From NCBI GenBank assembly GCA_002281555.1, contig NCGJ01000015.1, positions 1 through 64,000 on the forward strand: a stretch of 64,000 nucleotides of DNA. The letters are read 5' to 3'. This DNA is from Hydrogenophilales bacterium 28-61-23. Its GTDB lineage: Bacteria > Pseudomonadota > Gammaproteobacteria > Burkholderiales > Thiobacillaceae. Below the pieces are notes generated by a model. That model was not told the origin of the DNA. It did no database searches and worked only from the letters and a program-made list of their open reading frames with translations. How positions within the stretch are numbered: position 1 is the first letter of the stretch; every line of letters begins with the position of its first letter. Shown piece by piece: positions 33,343-45,371 of this stretch. Both the position numbers and the translations under genes were made by a program.

Positions 33343-34038
33343 ATGTCCAAGGCGCGCGTGGCCTGGCTGGTCGCGATCGCGGCCCTGTGCGGGAGCGTCG
33401 CGGTGGCAATGGACAGATCGCCCAGCCTCCAGTTTGAACTCGGCTATGCCTACGAAAACGGCAATTTCCACGGCTGGTCTCCCGGTTTCGCCCAGAACCA
33501 TCGGAAGGCAGCCCATTGGCTGGGACTTGCGGCACAGGCGAACCACCCACGCGCCCAGTACATGCTGGGCATGCTTCATGCTCATGGCTGGGGCCTGGCC
33601 AGAGACAGCGCCAAGGCCGTGGTTTGGTTCAGCCGGTCGGCCCGAAACGACTATGGGCCCGCTTGCTATCATCTTGGCTGGATGTACCACAAGGGCGACG
33701 GTGTGCCCAGGGATGAAGAAGCGGCGCGGCGCTTGCTGGAACGGGCGGCCGCCCAGGGCATGGCCGCGGCCCAGCTAGCCTTGGGCGGGTTTTACGAGCG
33801 TGGCGCGGGAGTGCCGGCGGACGATGTGGAGGCGCTCAAATGGTATGGCCTGGCCCTGCATTTCGTCCGCGCTCAACCTGGCTTGTTTGATAACGCGGCT
33901 TTTTCCGGTCGGGCTCAAGCCGCCTACGCCACGCTGGCCGCGCGGAGGGATCCGTCGCATGAAGAACAGAGCCGGATACTGGCTCGCCAGTGGCTGGCCA
34001 AGCCGCCACGGCAACGCGCGGCAGCTGTGTCGTGGTGA
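33343..34038 (+). CDS. Exported Sel1-repeat protein
   Basis: 231 residues from ATG 33343, which has a GGAG about 13 bases upstream; a TTG at 33313 opens the longer frame. Signal-like N-terminus (RVAWLVAIAALCGSVAVA). At least three Sel1-like repeats follow: AQYMLGMLHAHGWGLARDSA, CYHLGWMYHKGDGVPRDEEA and AQLALGGFYERGAGVPADDV. Such repeats form alpha solenoids for protein binding. The partner is unknown. Confidence 0.83.
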   Translation: MSKARVAWLVAIAALCGSVAVAMDRSPSLQFELGYAYENGNFHGWSPGFAQNHRKAAHWLGLAAQANHPRAQYMLGMLHAHGWGLARDSAKAVVWFSRSARNDYGPACYHLGWMYHKGDGVPRDEEAARRLLERAAAQGMAAAQLALGGFYERGAGVPADDVEALKWYGLALHFVRAQPGLFDNAAFSGRAQAAYATLAARRDPSHEEQSRILARQWLAKPPRQRAAAVSW

Positions 34039-34158
34039 ATCCGTTTCATCCGGGCCGAGGTGTAGACATCGGCTTTTTCTTAGGGCTTCCGGGGGAATCC
34101 ATGCCGAGGCATTCGACCGACTGCTCGAAGCCACAAAACCGAGCCAATCAAGCAAGAC

Positions 34159-36543
34159 TCAGGCGCGTCTCTGAAAGTGTTCGAACACATTGTTCACCGC
34201 GCGTTCGATCAACGGCACGTTGTCGATTATTTGCGCGTGCCCCTCGCGGAATTTCGCGGCCAGCCCCCGCGAGTTGATCGATACGGCGCGTTTGCCGAGC
34301 CGGTTGGTGAACAGGTAAGTGCCTTGCAGCGGACTGATCCAGGCCAGTTTGGCGCGCAGGGCGCTGCCATCATCTTGTATGAATTCGATCCAGGTTCCGC
34401 GTTTGAGATGTTTCACCTGGGTTTCGAAATGGCTGTCGCGCGGTTCGTCCCAGGTTTCGCCGCGCACGTCGCCGATGGTGATTTCCTCAAGGTCGTCAGT
34501 GTCCGCTTCAACCGCGCCGATTTCTTGCAGGAGCGCGTCATCGGGCGCGACCGAGTCGGTCAAGACCGGAATGTCGACGAAGTCCTGCGTCGAAAACACC
34601 GGTGCTGTCTGGTCTGATAAGTCCGGAATTTCATATTGGCTGGTTGCGCTGGTCATGGCCGGATCGATTTCGGCTTGACCGTCGCGGAAACCGGCTTTCA
34701 CGGCGACCGCATGGCATTTCACCAGATCCGAGAAAAACGCGTCGCGCACCGATTGTTCGATCTGGAGCGCGTCGATGCCGCTATCGATGCGCTTCAACAG
34801 TTGCGGCAGCAATTCGATCAACTTGCGCCGCTCTTCCTTGTCGGTCTTGGGGGTCAGGCTCCAGAGCAGGTCGTTCATCGTGGCGACCGCATTGTTCCAT
34901 TCCGGGCTGTTTTCGCCGGTCTCGACGTAATGTTTTGCCAGCAAGCGTTCCCAATGGGCGAGCAGAAAGTCGTGGATGGGCACTGGCGTCGGGTGGTCGA
35001 GCAGACTGGCGACGATGGCGTCATGCGCCGCCACCTGGCCGATCGCGAGTTGCTCGCGAGTGCGCAGGAACTGTGCGCTGCGCGTGGCGAGCTGGTCGCT
35101 GACCTGTTTTTCCTCGGCCATATAGTTCTGGAATTCGCTTAAAGCTTCCGCGAATACGTCGAGTCCGTCGTCGAACTGGTTCAGGATGAGCTGCACGAGC
35201 TGTTCGACTTTTTGGTACAGACTGCTGTCATGACCTTCCTCCGGATCCCAGCCGAGCGAGGCGTCCGCCAGCGAATCGAGCAGTCGGCGTACCGGGTGGG
35301 CCTTCTGCGAGAAGAAGGTCTTGTCGATCATGGTCACCTTCAGCACCGGGATCTGCAGGCGGCCAATCAGCGCTTTCATCGCATCCGGAATGCGGTTGTC
35401 GCCGAGGATGTAGTCGAACACCAGCACCACGATGTCCAGGGTCATGGCATCCATCTGCCCGAACATGCCGGCCGCTTGCGAATTCTTCAGTTCGCGCAGC
35501 ACGTTGGTATGGCCATCGGCGATCAGGTTCGCATTCAGATTGCCCATGTTCAGACCCAGACCTTCAATCCGGCCATGCTGGAGTTGGGTCAGCGTGTGCA
35601 AGACGGCCGGGTCCAGACTGTGGCCCATGTTCGGACTGCCGCCCTGTCCGCCGCTTATTCCTGTTCCCGCGCCGAATTCCTGACTGCCGGGCAGTTCCGG
35701 TAACGAGGGCAGTCCCGGCATGGCGGGCGCCATTCCGGCGCGCCCGAACGAGATCAATTGTTGCAGCATGGCGAACATGTCCTGTCCGGCATTCGCCGCG
35801 ATATTGCCACCCAGGTTGCCACCCAGGTTGCCAACAGGATTTCCAGCCGGTACGCCCGGATCGCTCGGTTTGTGCGCCGGTGCGGGGGTAGTGCGATTGA
35901 TGCCGGCGCGTATGGTCGGCAGCACGTTGTGTTTGATCAGATGTTGGTTGAGTTCCTGAAATACGACGCGCACCTTGGCGGGAAGACGTTTGTTGATGCG
36001 AGTGACCAGCAACAGTTTTATTTTGACGCTGGCATTCTGGTCTTGCATCGCGTCGAGCAGGGCGGCACCTATTGCGTTCGGGCCCAGCGGAATCTGCTCG
36101 GTTTTCAAGTCGGGTTCATTGAGCAGCACGCCAAGGCGTTTACCCAGGCCAAACAGTTCTTCGCCACAGCTATTGGCAATGGCGTTGGCGATGGTGTCGG
36201 CGGCCAGCGTCTGTTCCAGATCGTCTGGTTCGAGCAGGCTCAGCTTGCTCATGTCCAGATTGCGTCCGCCGGACTGGCCGTTGGACTCATGGAGGACGCG
36301 CCGCTTTTCATCGTTGAAACGGGTAAAGAAGTGTTTCTTGAAGCCGGAGGTAATGGCGGCGCTCTTGTCGCGCGCCAGTTCCATGCTGTCCATGTACAGG
36401 CTGTACATCTCTTGCGAGGGCATTTTGCTGACCAGTTCGGCCAACTCGCTGACCACGTGCGCCAAAGTCTGCGCAAGTTCTTCGGATAGCCGCGTGGCGG
36501 CAATGTCCCGACAACTATCCAGCAGTGCGGTTTCCGACATCAA
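34159..36543 (-). CDS. DUF1631 family protein
   Basis: 794 residues, the size of this proteobacterial family. The N-terminus has helical segments (LAQTLAHVVSELAELVSKMP), then a Gly/Asn/Pro-rich low-complexity region at about residues 215-310, and a helical C-terminal half ending with a PilZ-like region (GTWIEFIQDDGSALRAKLAW, YLFTNRLGKRAVSINSRGL). The PilZ-like end suggests cyclic-di-GMP sensing. Function is not established for the family. It diverges from tex. Confidence 0.85.
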   Translation of the reverse strand: MMSETALLDSCRDIAATRLSEELAQTLAHVVSELAELVSKMPSQEMYSLYMDSMELARDKSAAITSGFKKHFFTRFNDEKRRVLHESNGQSGGRNLDMSKLSLLEPDDLEQTLAADTIANAIANSCGEELFGLGKRLGVLLNEPDLKTEQIPLGPNAIGAALLDAMQDQNASVKIKLLLVTRINKRLPAKVRVVFQELNQHLIKHNVLPTIRAGINRTTPAPAHKPSDPGVPAGNPVGNLGGNLGGNIAANAGQDMFAMLQQLISFGRAGMAPAMPGLPSLPELPGSQEFGAGTGISGGQGGSPNMGHSLDPAVLHTLTQLQHGRIEGLGLNMGNLNANLIADGHTNVLRELKNSQAAGMFGQMDAMTLDIVVLVFDYILGDNRIPDAMKALIGRLQIPVLKVTMIDKTFFSQKAHPVRRLLDSLADASLGWDPEEGHDSSLYQKVEQLVQLILNQFDDGLDVFAEALSEFQNYMAEEKQVSDQLATRSAQFLRTREQLAIGQVAAHDAIVASLLDHPTPVPIHDFLLAHWERLLAKHYVETGENSPEWNNAVATMNDLLWSLTPKTDKEERRKLIELLPQLLKRIDSGIDALQIEQSVRDAFFSDLVKCHAVAVKAGFRDGQAEIDPAMTSATSQYEIPDLSDQTAPVFSTQDFVDIPVLTDSVAPDDALLQEIGAVEADTDDLEEITIGDVRGETWDEPRDSHFETQVKHLKRGTWIEFIQDDGSALRAKLAWISPLQGTYLFTNRLGKRAVSINSRGLAAKFREGHAQIIDNVPLIERAVNNVFEHFQRRA

Positions 36544-36742
36544 CTTCTCTCCAGAGGGGCGCTCGGTTCCAACTCGACTCCGTGCATAACAATTTATCCG
36601 CCGACATAAATGCCGATACGGACTCGATTTTCAAGGAAAAATTTCCGCATTGCCCGAATAGTATCAATTGGAATGTCAGGCCTTGTCCGCGGCGGCGCCT
36701 TGGCCCATCCTCGCGCACCCTTGCCGACCGACTTTTTGACTC

Positions 36743-39046
<2,304 letters not shown>

Positions 39047-39064
39047 ATCGTTCGAATATCCGCA

Positions 39065-40407
<1,343 letters not shown>

Positions 40408-40411
<4 letters not shown>

Positions 40412-42300
40412 CCTGGCATGCGTGTGGAAGCCTCCGGCAGTCGCACGACGAAGCGGCTGCCGCGGCCGGGTTGGCTGTCGAATTCGATCTTGCCACCGTA
40501 ACCTTCGATGATCGAGCGGCAAATGGACAGGCCCAGACCGGTGCCGCTCTGGCCGTCGGCACGGTGGCTGAAGAAGGGGTCGAACACATGCGGGGCATCC
40601 TCGGCCGTGATGCCCACGCCGGTGTCCTCGAACACGATTTCCACCAACTCGCCGTCATGCCGGCTGCTTACGTTCAAGGTGCCGCCGTCTGGCATGGCAT
40701 GTATCGCGTTCTGCGCCAGATTGAGCACCACCGCGCGCAATTCGCTGTCTGTGGCCATGATGCGCGGGGTCGGAATTTCCAGTTGCGTGGAGATGGATAC
40801 CTTGTCTTCACCTGCCTCCCAGGCCAGCAAAGACAGGGTCTCTTCCACCGCCGGGTTGACTGCCACCAGTTGCGCCGTCGCCTGCGGCGTGATGCCTAGT
40901 TTCAGCAGGCGTTCCGTGACGTCGATGCAACGGTCGATCTCGCCATCCACCATCTGCAGATACTCGCGCAGCACCGTGGGTTGCTCTGCGTCCATTTCGG
41001 TGACGCGCAACATGGCATGCAGCGCGAGGCGGATCGAGGCAAGCGGATTGTGGATCTCGTGCGCGACACCGGTGGCCAGACGCGCCATCTCGGCCAGCTT
41101 TTGTTCCTGTGAGAACTTCAGCAGCTTGGCCAGGTCGCGGCTGGATTCCACGACAAAGTGTTTTTCCACCCCCTCCACCTGCGCCAGCAGGGGCGCCGCG
41201 AACACCTCCACCTGGCGCTCGCCGCCTTCGGCACGGCTGAAGTTCATCAGACTCTTGCAAGGCTGGCCATTCTTGCCGATCTCATGCAGCGGACAGCACA
41301 CCATCGAAGGCGGGCAGGGCGTGGCCCGCCCTTGGCTGGAGAGGTGGCACGGCGTGCCCGCGTGGCTGTGTGCAGGCAGAAGGCCGATCTGGTCACGGTA
41401 GGCCTGATTGTCGAGCACGATGCGGAAATTCTCGCTGTCGATCACCCGGATGCCATCGGGAATGGCATCCACCAGGGCTTGCAGGAAGGCCTCCTGCTCG
41501 CGGGTGCGGCGGATCAGACTTTGCAGGCTTTCCGCCATCTGGTCGAAGGTATGGCCGAGGTCGGCCAGTTCGTCGTGTCCGGAAAGGTGGGAGCGGCTTT
41601 CCATATGTCCCGCCGCCAGCGCGCGACTGGCGTCGGCCAGTCGCGCCACCGGCAGCAGCACGTAACGGTGGATGAACCAGGCGCCGCCCAACAAGGTGGC
41701 CAGCAGCAGCACTCCGCCCATACCGGCCAGCCCCACAGCAGAGAGGATGGCCTGGCGGCGGATCGGCACGGCGTCGTAATCCACCACCAGGACGCCATTG
41801 ATAGGATGTGCTGCCGCTGTTCCGTGGCAGCCGGTGCAGGCCGGTTTGTTGGCCACCGGGTTGAAGCTGCGCATGACTTCGCGCCCCTGTGCATCCAGCG
41901 TGAACTGGGTGGTGAGCGCAACCGGCGAGTTTTGTTGCGGGCAATCCAGGCACACCCCAAGCGCCCGCAAGGGAAACACCTGACCCAGTTGCGCCGGGTC
42001 GGAGGCGAAACGGATTTCCCCGTTGGGAGCAACGATCATCGCCCCGCGTACACCGTGTTGCTGTCCCATCTGGGTGACGATTTCGCGCAATCCGGGCAGA
42101 TCGCGCTTGAGCATGGCGTTCTCCAAAGCCGCCTGGAGCAACCGGTTGACCTCGCGCGAAGCCTGGCTGCGTTCCTGCGTCAGCTGGTGCTGATACAACG
42201 CCGCCGCCAGGCCGATCAGGGCCAGCGACAGGGTGAGCAATCCCGCCGCCGTGCCCAGCAGAAACTTGTGGCGCAGGCTCGTGATCCGGAAAAAAACCAT
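40408..42300 (-). CDS. Sensor histidine kinase with periplasmic CxxCH site and Cys-rich PAS region
   Basis: 630 residues. TM1 is at about 12-35. The periplasmic part includes C117-x2-C120 and a heme-type motif C155-TG-C158-H159. TM2 is at about 185-210, then HAMP, then a PAS region (about 270-380) with C318, C329, C335, C336 and C348. The H-box is ATGVAHEIHNPLASIRL with H414, and the HATPase domain ends FVVRLPEAS. A periplasmic c-type heme would let it sense redox state, oxygen or a heme ligand; the cytoplasmic cysteines could bind an Fe-S cluster or zinc. Both are inferences. It diverges from the multiheme/molybdoenzyme cluster that it presumably controls. Confidence 0.93.
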
Positions 42301-42408
42301 GCAAATACCTCGTGTTTCGGCGCGCTCAAGTCAATCGCAGGGCAGCCCCAAGATTGACCTGGCCCCAACGGGGCACAGCTAACCGGGACGACTGCCAACC
42401 TACGTTAC

Positions 42409-42421
42409 TGCCAGATTGGCA
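42409..42421. promoter_or_regulatory. Putative regulator-binding palindrome 1
   Basis: TGCCAGATTGGCA. Same 5-base arms as sites 2 and 3. Its centre is about 222 bases upstream of the -24 element. A half site (TGCCAA) lies just before it at 42393. Confidence 0.65.
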
Positions 42422-42493
42422 GACCTCGAACTGAACTGGCCTGCCGTAATGGTACGGATCATGCAGCCCCGATTCCTACCACTGAATGTCATG

Positions 42494-42510
42494 CCTGCCA
42501 ATTTGGCAGG
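42494..42510. promoter_or_regulatory. Putative regulator-binding palindrome 2
   Basis: CCTGCCAATTTGGCAGG, a perfect inverted repeat with a 3-base centre. Its centre lies about 135 bases upstream of the -24 element, in the normal range for an NtrC-type activator. Confidence 0.75.
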
Positions 42511-42540
42511 GCCAACCAACGGCTTTCCGGGGTTCTCGCG

Positions 42541-42569
42541 CGCCCTCCTGCCAACTTGGCAGGAGGGCG
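42541..42569. promoter_or_regulatory. Putative regulator-binding palindrome 3 (extended)
   Basis: The core TGCCAACTTGGCA (42549-42561) is extended to perfect 13-base arms from CGCCC to GGGCG. The centre is about 82 bases upstream of the -24 element. The extra arm length could also give an RNA hairpin, but it lies upstream of the predicted transcription start. Confidence 0.75.
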
Positions 42570-42636
42570 CGGCGTCGCCCGCTTGGATAAAAGCTCATAC
42601 ACATTAAAAACAAAGGGTTAGAAACGAAAATCGGCA

Positions 42637-42651
42637 TGGCACGGGCTTTGC
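42637..42651 (+). promoter_or_regulatory. Sigma-54 (-24/-12) promoter of the redox cluster
   Basis: TGGCACGGGCTTTGC matches the RpoN consensus TGGCAC-N5-TTGC completely with correct 10-base GG-GC spacing. It predicts a leader of about 60 bases before ATG 42723. Confidence 0.9.
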
Positions 42652-42722
42652 TGAATGGCTTGCATGTGGTGTGGCGCCGTCTGAACGGTGCGCATCTTGA
42701 TTGCAAACCGTCTGGAGGAAGC

Positions 42723-43076
42723 ATGTCCCACGACTTGACCCGAAAAGCCTGGCTATCCGTGGTTGTCACGCTCGCCGCATTTCTTGCCGTGGCGCCGGCG
42801 AGTGTCCTCGCCGATGAGTTCATTGCCGGCACGGAGCCATCGCTGCGGCCCGTCGGCGCGCCGGTGCTGCGTTCATTCACCAAGGACGCAGCCTGGTACC
42901 GCACCGCTCTCAGCGGCATCGAGGCCCCCCCTTATCCCTTCAGCCTGCGTTTCCTGGAAGACCAGGGCGCCTGGTACACCCCCTTCAATCGTCCAGGCCT
43001 GACCGGCCCCTACGACATCCGCAATTGGCACGGCTCCGCTTCCGGTGGTGCTGGTCGGTCCGTCCCAGGACGGTGA
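42723..43076 (+). CDS. Small exported protein of unknown function, first gene of the sigma-54 cluster
   Basis: 117 residues from ATG 42723, preceded by GGAGGA; the longer frame from 42636 would start inside the promoter. Signal peptide: KAWLSVVVTLAAFLAVAPASVLA. The mature part is rich in aromatic residues, Pro and Gly (GIEAPPYPFSLRFLEDQGAW, YTPFNRPGLTGPYDIRNWHG) and has no cysteine. The segment GAWYTPFNRPGLTG loosely resembles the aromatic spacers of the next protein (LMWFYAPPTG, IFFYPQQG). No family recognised. It is the promoter-proximal gene of the cluster. Confidence 0.8.
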   Translation: MSHDLTRKAWLSVVVTLAAFLAVAPASVLADEFIAGTEPSLRPVGAPVLRSFTKDAAWYRTALSGIEAPPYPFSLRFLEDQGAWYTPFNRPGLTGPYDIRNWHGSASGGAGRSVPGR

Positions 43077-43080
43077 ATTG

Positions 43081-43101
43081 AACGCTCTTGCGAGCGTTTT
43101 T
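43081..43101 (+). terminator. Terminator-like hairpin inside the cluster
   Basis: AACGCTC, TTGC loop, GAGCGTT followed by TTT. It stands directly after the first gene and 49 bases before the repeat-protein ATG. If active, it would make the first gene a short abundant transcript with read-through into the rest. Confidence 0.6.
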
Positions 43102-43149
43102 CCATGCCGGTCAGAAAGCCGGCTGTTTTGATCTCAAGGAGAGAATTCG

Positions 43150-44247
<1,098 letters not shown>

Positions 44248-44255
44248 GACGCCGC

Positions 44256-44313
44256 GCGCACCGTGTTCTGCGGTGCGCCGACTTCTGGGGGTGACGGGCG
44301 CAGCCCGTCACCC
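44256..44313 (+). other. Two hairpins between the repeat-protein and cytochrome genes
   Basis: GCGCACCG/CGGTGCGC (44256-44278) and a perfect 11-bp stem GGGTGACGGGC, GCA, GCCCGTCACCC (44289-44313). No T-run follows either. They may be processing or stability elements that set the ratio of the abundant repeat protein to the enzymes downstream. Confidence 0.7.
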
Positions 44314-44357
44314 TCCCTCCCATGTGATTGAGGCCGTTTCAGGCCAAGGAGAGGCAG

Positions 44358-45371
44358 ATGTCGCAATGTAATGAGAATGACCAGAAGTCCGAGTACGTCG
44401 GCAAGATCATCCTGTGGGTGGGGGTGGGGCTATCGCTGATGCTCGTGGCCGTTATGACCTTTGCTGCCGGCGAGCCTACGGGTCATGCCGCCGCGCGTTG
44501 GAACCCGCTGCATTTCAAACCCGCCATTGAACTGGCGGAGGACAAGGAATGCCTGGTCTGCCATGCCGAAGTGCTTAAACCCAGCGTGCGCGCTCAGTCG
44601 CCAGCCGGGGTTCGGGCCGACCAAAGTCTGGCCTGGTACCAGACCCTGGAGGTTTACAGCGGAAATCAGGACACCTTCCATCGTCGCCATCTGGTCGGCG
44701 AGTTGGCCAAAAAATTGATGAACCTGCGCTGCAATACCTGCCACCAGGGCCACGATCCCCGCGATGAGGCGCCCGGCACTTCGGCCACGACGCAGGCCAC
44801 TGCTTACACCTTGCGCAAACAGGTCGATCCGAAAACCTGTCTGATGTGCCATGGTCAGTTCAACCACGAGGTGATGGGGCTGCCCGGCCCGTGGGCGCAG
44901 CACGGCGAGACCTTCGGCAACAACTGCCTGATGTGCCATGAAGGCATCCGCACCAGCCGGCATAACGTCAACTTCCTGAAGCCGAAAGCGATCGAGGCGG
45001 CGGGGCGCGAATCCGCCGATCACTGCTATGGCTGCCACGGTGGCCGCGCCTGGTATCGCATCCCCTTCCCCTATCCGCGCCATGCCTGGGACGGCATGGA
45101 CAAGGACGTGCCGGATTGGGCGAAGAACCGGCCAACGGCCTCGGACCCTCGTTTCCTGCTGGATGTGTGGATTCCGCCTTCGGTCGTACCGGCGGCGGCA
45201 ACGCCCGCATCGACCGTATCGCCCGCCATCCCCGCAACCTCGGCGCCGGCCGCGAAAACCAGCAGCAAGGCCAAGCCCAAATCCCGCCCTGCTGTTGCCC
45301 GCAAAGCGCGCAAGAGCAGTTATGTCCGGATCCAGACCAGCAAGGGAAGCCAACATGTCAGCCAGATTTGA
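44358..45371 (+). CDS. Membrane-anchored pentaheme cytochrome c
   Basis: 337 residues from ATG 44358 with AAGGAG upstream. One N-terminal membrane segment (GKIILWVGVGLSLMLVAVMTFA, about 15-37) leaves the rest in the periplasm. Five CxxCH sites occur: CLVCH 65-69, CNTCH 125-129, CLMCH 161-165, CLMCH 190-194 and CYGCH 223-227. A Pro/Ala/Lys-rich tail (about 278-337) follows, ending in a basic stretch. It is not a clear NapC/NirT protein. The molybdoenzyme gene starts inside its last codons (17-base overlap), so the two are translationally linked. It probably passes electrons between the quinone pool or other cytochromes and the enzyme. Confidence 0.92.
   Translation: MSQCNENDQKSEYVGKIILWVGVGLSLMLVAVMTFAAGEPTGHAAARWNPLHFKPAIELAEDKECLVCHAEVLKPSVRAQSPAGVRADQSLAWYQTLEVYSGNQDTFHRRHLVGELAKKLMNLRCNTCHQGHDPRDEAPGTSATTQATAYTLRKQVDPKTCLMCHGQFNHEVMGLPGPWAQHGETFGNNCLMCHEGIRTSRHNVNFLKPKAIEAAGRESADHCYGCHGGRAWYRIPFPYPRHAWDGMDKDVPDWAKNRPTASDPRFLLDVWIPPSVVPAAATPASTVSPAIPATSAPAAKTSSKAKPKSRPAVARKARKSSYVRIQTSKGSQHVSQI

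Larger units (their letters stand above)
42301..42722. promoter_or_regulatory. Divergent control region of the two-component system and the redox cluster
   Basis: No gene is credible in this 422-base stretch. It holds three TGCCA-N3-TGGCA palindromes, a near-consensus sigma-54 promoter facing right, an AT-rich patch (42596-42630) between them that could bend or bind IHF, and a GGAGGA ribosome-binding site at about 42714. No -24/-12 element facing the kinase was found. Confidence 0.8.
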
